A stretch of 64,000 nucleotides of DNA from CAXXOK01 sp963674895 (lineage in GTDB: Bacteria; Bacillota; Clostridia; Christensenellales; Aristaeellaceae): contig CAXXCY010000001.1 of NCBI GenBank assembly GCA_963674895.2, forward strand, positions 620,001 through 684,000. The letters run 5' to 3'. The first letter of the stretch is position 1. Each line of letters starts with the position of its first letter. The translations under genes were made by a program, and so were the position numbers. The notes beneath the pieces are model-generated. The model was not told the origin of the DNA. It made no database searches and saw only the letters and a program-made list of their open reading frames with translations. Below are positions 59,753 through 64,000 of this stretch, in pieces.

Positions 59753-59876
59753 ATTGTCCTCCCGCGTTTTCCCCATCATACCACGGAGGAAGAGGCGCGG
59801 CAAGATATTGACGGCGCGCCGCGCCTGTGATACACTCGGTTTCCCGCGAAAAGCAAAACAGTACGACCGGCAGGAT

Positions 59877-59892
59877 TGTTTCACGTGAAACA
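59877..59892. promoter_or_regulatory. parS: parS site 2 (ParB/Spo0J binding), intergenic
   Basis: TGTTTCACGTGAAACA, perfect 16-bp parS, in the 197-base gap between the divergent NUDIX and ABC ATPase genes, 57 bases before the ABC start. It is 3437 bases from site 1. Confidence 0.95.
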
Positions 59893-59949
59893 TTGGACAC
59901 AGCATAGGGACGGCGCACCGCCGGCTCCGGCTGCGCATGCGGAGGAACG

Positions 59950-60924
59950 ATGATCGAACTGACGGACATCTGCAAAACCTTTCGGGTCGCCAAGCGCACG
60001 GGCGGGCTCCGGCAGGCCGCCAGGGCGCTGGTTTCGCGTACGCAGGAAACGGTGCGCGCGCTGCAGGATGTGAGCTTCACCGTGCGCGACGGCGAGATGG
60101 TCGGCTACATCGGCCCCAACGGCGCGGGCAAATCGACCACGATCAAGATCATGTGCGGGATCCTGACGCCGGATTCGGGGCAGTGCGTGATCGACGGGCG
60201 CACGCCGTGGAAGGAACGCACGGCGCACGTCAGGCATATCGGCGTGGTGTTCGGCCAGCGCAGCCAGCTGTGGTGGGACGTGCCCGTGTGCGACAGCTTT
60301 GACCTGATCCGTGATATCTACCGCGTGGACGGCAAGGCGTACCGCCGGACGCTGGATGAGCTGACGGAGCTTTTAAGCCTGTCCGAGCTTTTGAAAACCC
60401 CGACGCGCAGCCTTAGCCTCGGGCAGCGGATGCGCTGCGAGATCGCGGCGTCGCTTGTGCACCGGCCGGACATGCTGTTTCTGGATGAGCCGACCATCGG
60501 CCTGGACGCGGTCTCCAAAATCGCCGTGCGCCAGTTCATCAAACGGCTCAACAGGGAGCGGGGCACGACCGTGATCCTGACCACGCACGACATGCAGGAC
60601 ATCGAGGCGCTGACGGAACGCATCCTCCTGATCGGCAAGGGGCGCATATTGCTCGACGGAAGCCTCGACGAGCTCAGGCGCCGCGCGTCCGCGCAGAAAA
60701 CGCTCGTGGTCGAGTATACGGGCCCGCAGCCCCGGCTCTCGCCCGGAATGACGCTTGCGGAAAGCCGCGAAGGCCGCCTGGTGATCGCGCTCGATCCCGC
60801 CGTGCTGCCCGTATCGGACGCGATTTCACGCATCGCCGCGCAAACGGAGATCATCGATGTGTCGGTGTCCGGCATCGGCGCGGAGGCGATGGTCGCGTCG
60901 CTGTACGAGGAATACCAGATATGA
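59950..60924 (+). CDS. ABC-2 transporter ATP-binding protein
   Basis: 324 residues. Walker A GYIGPNGAGKSTTIKIMCG (about 54-72), Q-loop VVFGQRSQLWWDVPV (about 98-112), signature LSLGQRMRCEIAASL (about 156-170; the usual LSGGQ is LSLGQ), Walker B DMLFLDEPTIGLDAVS and the H-loop TTHDM. A C-terminal regulatory strand region follows. The sequence style (insert of about 15 residues near 20-35, QLWWD after the Q-loop) is that of the ABC-2 exporters whose permeases are annotated DUF990. Energises export by the next two genes; substrate unknown. Its stop overlaps the next start. Confidence 0.9.
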   Translation: MIELTDICKTFRVAKRTGGLRQAARALVSRTQETVRALQDVSFTVRDGEMVGYIGPNGAGKSTTIKIMCGILTPDSGQCVIDGRTPWKERTAHVRHIGVVFGQRSQLWWDVPVCDSFDLIRDIYRVDGKAYRRTLDELTELLSLSELLKTPTRSLSLGQRMRCEIAASLVHRPDMLFLDEPTIGLDAVSKIAVRQFIKRLNRERGTTVILTTHDMQDIEALTERILLIGKGRILLDGSLDELRRRASAQKTLVVEYTGPQPRLSPGMTLAESREGRLVIALDPAVLPVSDAISRIAAQTEIIDVSVSGIGAEAMVASLYEEYQI

Positions 60925-61724
60925 AAGCCTATCTGGCGGTGTTCCGCATCCGGTTCGCGCACAGCCTGCAGTACCGCGCGGCGGCGCTCGCGGGCGTGGT
61001 GACGCAGTTCGCGTGGGGATTCATGGAATTGCTGGCGTTTTCCGCGTTTTACCGCGTAAGCCCCGCCGCGTTCCCGATGACGTTTCAGCAGACCGTCAAC
61101 TACATCTGGATGCAGCAGGCGTTTCTGGCGCTGTTCATGACCTGGTTTTACGAGTTTGAAATCTTCGACGCGGTCACCTCCGGTTCGGTCGCGTATGAAA
61201 TGGTACGCCCGCTGGATTTATACGGCCGCTGGTTCAGCCAGTCGGCGGGCACGCGGACGGCGAAGTGCGTGCTGCGCTGCCTGCCGATATTGCTGGTGGC
61301 GTGCCTGATCCCCGGCCCGCTGCGGATGACGCCGCCGCCGGACGCGGCACAGCTTCTGCTGTTCCTGCTGTCGGCGATGCTCGCGCTTTGTGTGGTGGTG
61401 GCGTTTTCGATGCTCATTTATATCTCGGTGTTCTTCACGCTTTCGCCCGTCGGCGCGCGGGTGATCGCCGCCGTGCTGGCGGATTTTCTGGCGGGCGCCG
61501 TGGTGCCGCTCCCGTTTTTCCCGGCCCCGCTTCGCGCCGTGGCGGAGCGTTTGCCCTTCGCCGCCATGCAGAACATGCCGCTGAGGATCTATTCGGGCAA
61601 CATCGCGGGCACGGACGCGCTTTGGGGTATCGCCCTGCAGGCCTTTTGGCTGGCTGTGCTGGTGATTCTGGGGCGGCTGTGGATTAGGAAGGCGCTCCGC
61701 AAAGTGGTTGTGCAGGGGGGCTGA
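60921..61724 (+). CDS. ABC-2 type permease, first subunit
   Basis: 267 residues with six membrane helices. Opens MKAYLAVFRIRFAHSLQYRAAALAGVVTQFAWGFMELLAF, as in ABC-2 permeases of the DUF990 group, with EIFDAVTSGSVAYEMVRPLDLYGRWFSQS (about 77-105), the cytoplasmic coupling region. It overlaps the ATPase gene by four bases (ATGA) and is followed two bases after its stop by the second permease, so a heterodimeric exporter is expected. Confidence 0.87.
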   Translation: MKAYLAVFRIRFAHSLQYRAAALAGVVTQFAWGFMELLAFSAFYRVSPAAFPMTFQQTVNYIWMQQAFLALFMTWFYEFEIFDAVTSGSVAYEMVRPLDLYGRWFSQSAGTRTAKCVLRCLPILLVACLIPGPLRMTPPPDAAQLLLFLLSAMLALCVVVAFSMLIYISVFFTLSPVGARVIAAVLADFLAGAVVPLPFFPAPLRAVAERLPFAAMQNMPLRIYSGNIAGTDALWGIALQAFWLAVLVILGRLWIRKALRKVVVQGG

Positions 61725-61726
61725 GG

Positions 61727-62503
61727 ATGAGGCTGTACGGAAAATACCTGATGATCCATCTGAAAAGCCAGATGCAGTACAAGGCTTCGTTCTTCCTGCT
61801 GATGGCGGGGCAGTTTCTGGTGTCGTTCACCACGCTGCTGGGAATGTGGTTTTTGATGGCCCGCTTCCATACGGTGGACGGGTTTGATTTTCAGGAGGTG
61901 CTGATCGGGTTTGCGGTGGTGCTGATGAGCTTTGCCATCGCCGAGGGCGCGGCGCGCGCGTTCGACGTGTTTCCGCGGCTGATCGCCAACGGCGAGTTCG
62001 ACCGCATGCTCATGCGCCCGCGCGGGCTGATCTTCCAGGTGCTGGCCTCCAAGGTGGAGCTCAGCCGCCTGGGGTATATCGCGCAGGCGCTGCTGGTGCT
62101 TTGCTACGCCATTCCCGCCAGCGGGATTGCATGGACGGCGGACAGGATCGTCACACTGCTGCTGATGATCGCCTGCGGCGCCGTGGTATTTTCCTGCCTG
62201 TTTTTAATCTACGCCGCGATTTCGTTTTTCACCGTCGAGGGCCTCGAGTTCATGAACGTGCTGACCGACGGCGGCCGCGAATTCGGGCGCTATCCCTTTT
62301 CGATCTACGGCAGGGAGGTGCTCAATTTTCTCACCTATATCGTGCCGCTCGCGCTGTTCCAGTACTATCCGCTCCTGTATTTGATCGGGCGGGAAACCAG
62401 CAAGCTGTATATGTTCCTGCCGCTTGTAAGCCTGCTGTTCGTGTTCCCCGCGTACGGGCTGTGGCGGATCGGGCTTCGGAATTACAAATCGACCGGCAGT
62501 TGA
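61727..62503 (+). CDS. ABC-2 type permease, second subunit
   Basis: 258 residues, six membrane helices. Starts MRLYGKYLMIHLKSQMQYKASFFLLMAGQFLVSF and has IANGEFDRMLMRPRGLIFQVLASK (about 85-108), the counterpart of the coupling region of the first permease, and GREFGRYPFSIYGREVLNFLTYIVPLALFQYYP near 185-217, a stretch typical of DUF990 proteins. GGGGGCTGAGG precedes the ATG. Last gene of the operon; a terminator that contains parS 3 follows. Confidence 0.87.
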   Translation: MRLYGKYLMIHLKSQMQYKASFFLLMAGQFLVSFTTLLGMWFLMARFHTVDGFDFQEVLIGFAVVLMSFAIAEGAARAFDVFPRLIANGEFDRMLMRPRGLIFQVLASKVELSRLGYIAQALLVLCYAIPASGIAWTADRIVTLLLMIACGAVVFSCLFLIYAAISFFTVEGLEFMNVLTDGGREFGRYPFSIYGREVLNFLTYIVPLALFQYYPLLYLIGRETSKLYMFLPLVSLLFVFPAYGLWRIGLRNYKSTGS

Positions 62504-62633
62504 TCAGCCTGTCCATAGCGCCCGATCTGCGCGTTTCCCGCATCGGCAAGTCACATCACGTACCAATAGTGTACGTTTAGTTCCGTGCTGATATGCCTTT
62601 TTGTATCTCAGGCATTCTAAACAGGCTGAAGCC
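62504..62633. repeat. Degenerate family C hairpin repeat, copy C3 (minus orientation)
   Basis: CAGCCTGT at the left and its complement ACAGGCTG at the right end enclose blocks GCCCGATCTGCG, ATCGGCAAG, ACGTA-N5-TACGT and CTCAGGCATTCTAAACAGG, which follow the reverse complement of copy C2 (GGCCCGATCTGCG, ACGGCAAG, GCTTAC-N6-GTAAGC, CTCGGGCCTTTTGAACAGG). More diverged than C1 and C2. Confidence 0.5.
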
Positions 62634-62660
62634 TGCTTCCTGGTTGTAGACAAAAACAAG

Positions 62661-62692
62661 CTAAATGTTTCACGTGAAACATTTAGTTTTTT
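62661..62692. terminator. parS: Bidirectional terminator built around parS site 3
   Basis: A perfect 26-bp palindrome (62661-62686) whose centre is the parS sequence TGTTTCACGTGAAACA at 62666-62681. It is followed by TTTTTT on the plus strand and, on the minus strand, by CTTGTTTTTG. The same bases can thus be a ParB site as DNA and a terminator hairpin as RNA for the ABC operon and the convergent Big2 gene. It is 2789 bases from parS 2. Confidence 0.9.
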
Positions 62693-62707
62693 ACTGTGAG
62701 ATAATGA

Positions 62708-64000
62708 TTATTTGACAGGCGTTACCGCAATCTCCCATTCCGCGGAAACGCCGCTGCCATCTTTAGCGGTGGCGGTGATGGTAGCGGTCTTTGTTTCGGT
62801 AACCTGCTTGGTGGTTACCCTGCCTTCACTGCTAATTGTCGCAATCGCTTCATCGGAGATTTCCCATGTTACCTTTTTATTGAGTGTCTCTTTCGGTGAA
62901 ACCTCGGCTATGAGCGTTGTACTGCTACCACTGGTTACCATATTCTCTCCGCTGATAATGATCTCTTTGGCAAGGTTGGTTACCTTGACTTTGCAGCTTG
63001 CTTTGATGGAAGTTCCATCGGATGTTTTACCGCTGGTGGAGGTTGCGGTGATCGTCACAGCTCCTTTTGTCAAGCCGGTTACCATACCATCTTCCGATAC
63101 GGTTGCAATGCTTTTATCGGAACTCTTCCAGGTAATTACCTGGTCAGCTTGCACGGGTGATACCGCAGCGGCAAGCTGCAGGGTATCAGTATCTGATAAC
63201 AAATCGATTATCAGTGTTTCGGATGTACAGACCGCGTCTTTTTGCAAAACAGACACTTCCTGAACAGCAGGTATAACCGTGATGAGCCATTCTGCAGCAA
63301 TCCCGCTTCCATCCTGAGCCGTCGCTGTAAAGGTTACGGTTTTCGTTTCATCTACCGGCTTGGCAGTTACTCTGCCCTCGCTGTTGATAGTCGCAATCTC
63401 TTCATCTGAGCTTTCCCACGTCACTTTTCTATTTGGTGTTTCTTTGGGCAACACTTCTACATCGAGCGTGGTTCGTTTGCCGCTGATAATTATATTATCA
63501 CCGGTTATATTGATTTCCTTGGCAAGACTAGTCACACTCACCTTACAAGAATTCATGACCCTTGTTCCGTCTGCTGCGGTTGCTGTAATTGTTACAGTGC
63601 CTCGCTTTAGTCCTGTTACAAGCCCATCATCGGATACTGTTGCAATGGTTTTGTCAGAAGTACGCCAAGCGACCTCTTGTAACGCATCAGCAGGCGTCAA
63701 TATTACATTTAACGCAAGGCTGTTCACATCCGAAGCCATGTCAATAGCCAGTGTTTCGCCCGAGCATTCGACATCGTCTACCAACAGAGAAACAGTTTGG
63801 GTTTCGGGTGTTACTGTGATTACCTTTTCGCCGATAACGCCGCTGCCATCCTTCGCGGTTGCGGTGATGGTTACGGTAGTCGTTTCGGTTACTTTTTTTA
63901 CTGAAACCATACCTTCGGCTGATATTGTCGCAATATCAGGATTCGAACTTAACCAAGAAACAGCCTTTCTAGCTGTGGTTTCTGGCAGGACATCTACCTT
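62708..64000 (-). CDS. Big2 (bacterial Ig-like) repeat surface protein, C-terminal part
   Basis: 431 codons are present; the frame is open to the window edge, so the N terminus lies beyond 64000. An ATG at 63908-63910 is only an internal methionine. The sequence is a series of bacterial Ig-like group 2 domains with a strong repeat: KVTWE(S/I)SDE(A/E)IATI(N/S)SEGRVT, T(A/I)TAKDGSG, then a domain with ITWKSSDKSIATVSEDGMVTGLTKG, about 85-90 residues each. It ends WEIAVTPVK with no sortase motif or lipobox, so anchoring, if any, must be N-terminal. Composition is noticeably more AT-rich than the neighbouring genes, suggesting recent acquisition or relaxed drift of a surface adhesin. Convergent with the ABC operon. 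Confidence 0.85.
   Translation of the reverse strand, partial: KVDVLPETTARKAVSWLSSNPDIATISAEGMVSVKKVTETTTVTITATAKDGSGVIGEKVITVTPETQTVSLLVDDVECSGETLAIDMASDVNSLALNVILTPADALQEVAWRTSDKTIATVSDDGLVTGLKRGTVTITATAADGTRVMNSCKVSVTSLAKEINITGDNIIISGKRTTLDVEVLPKETPNRKVTWESSDEEIATINSEGRVTAKPVDETKTVTFTATAQDGSGIAAEWLITVIPAVQEVSVLQKDAVCTSETLIIDLLSDTDTLQLAAAVSPVQADQVITWKSSDKSIATVSEDGMVTGLTKGAVTITATSTSGKTSDGTSIKASCKVKVTNLAKEIIISGENMVTSGSSTTLIAEVSPKETLNKKVTWEISDEAIATISSEGRVTTKQVTETKTATITATAKDGSGVSAEWEIAVTPVK

Noticed and set aside
63925..63960. A GTTCGAATCC-like stretch on the minus strand resembling a tRNA T-arm
   Set aside because: It lies in the open frame of the Big2 gene, and no acceptor, D or anticodon arms can be built around it.

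Overview
The window reads as chromosomal DNA from a GC-rich anaerobic Firmicute of the class Clostridia, probably a gut lineage. The evidence is a clostridial-type fused PurL, a separate formyltransferase PurH and PurO-type cyclohydrolase, LL-diaminopimelate aminotransferase, an SAM-I riboswitch before metK, AddA, and Bacillus-like oriC and parS sites. I cannot name a genus from sequence alone. No tRNA, rRNA, CRISPR array, transposase or phage gene was recognised.

Layout. 1-1804 (minus): TRAP transporter dctPQM, the last gene cut by the window edge, divergent from a LacI-type regulator (2007-3068). 3147-17010 (minus): ten purine genes, purE-C-F-M-N-O-H-D-L-B, read from one near-consensus promoter at 17062-17090; together they encode PRPP to IMP plus the adenylosuccinate lyase used for AMP. 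17236-26591 (plus): a membrane-anchored coiled-coil protein, a GMP-synthase-like protein with a ruined amidotransferase site, dapF, dapL, and an uncharacterised 910-residue protein with glycine-rich loops. 26742-35335: a secreted beta-helix protein, an isochorismatase-fold hydrolase, an AraC regulator divergent from tryptophanase, a GNAT/V4R-like pair and aconitase. 35336-40117 (minus): three secreted proteins, two of them tandem paralogues. 40426-46057 (plus): pfkA, a HAD phosphatase, frr, uppS, cdsA and an LCP protein, running into a predicted oriC (about 46090-46460) directly before dnaN. 47916-50508: a DUF368 (PopT-type) membrane protein and riboswitch-controlled metK. 50572-59752: a flavoprotein, a lipoprotein with five peptidoglycan-binding repeats, a small secreted protein, addA, pepT and a NUDIX hydrolase. 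59950-62503: a three-gene ABC-2 exporter. 62708-64000: the C-terminal part of a Big2-repeat surface protein.

Two independent signals place the chromosome origin here. One is a DnaA-box cluster followed by a GC spacer, a TAC/GTA trinucleotide run (DnaA-trio) and an AT-rich tract before dnaN. The other is three perfect 16-bp parS sites at 56440, 59877 and 62666. dnaA, recF, parA and parB are not in the window.

The intergenic space is dominated by at least three palindromic repeat families. Family A (eight copies, about 175-215 bp) has AATGAGGAAT-rich inverted ends, two conserved hairpins and a variable core, and supplies the stop codon of three genes. Family B has an intergenic copy and a copy inserted in frame inside purL. 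Family C is a hairpin of about 120-130 bp with terminal inverted repeats. These repeats, the GuaA-like protein and the 910-residue protein are the least explained parts of the window.
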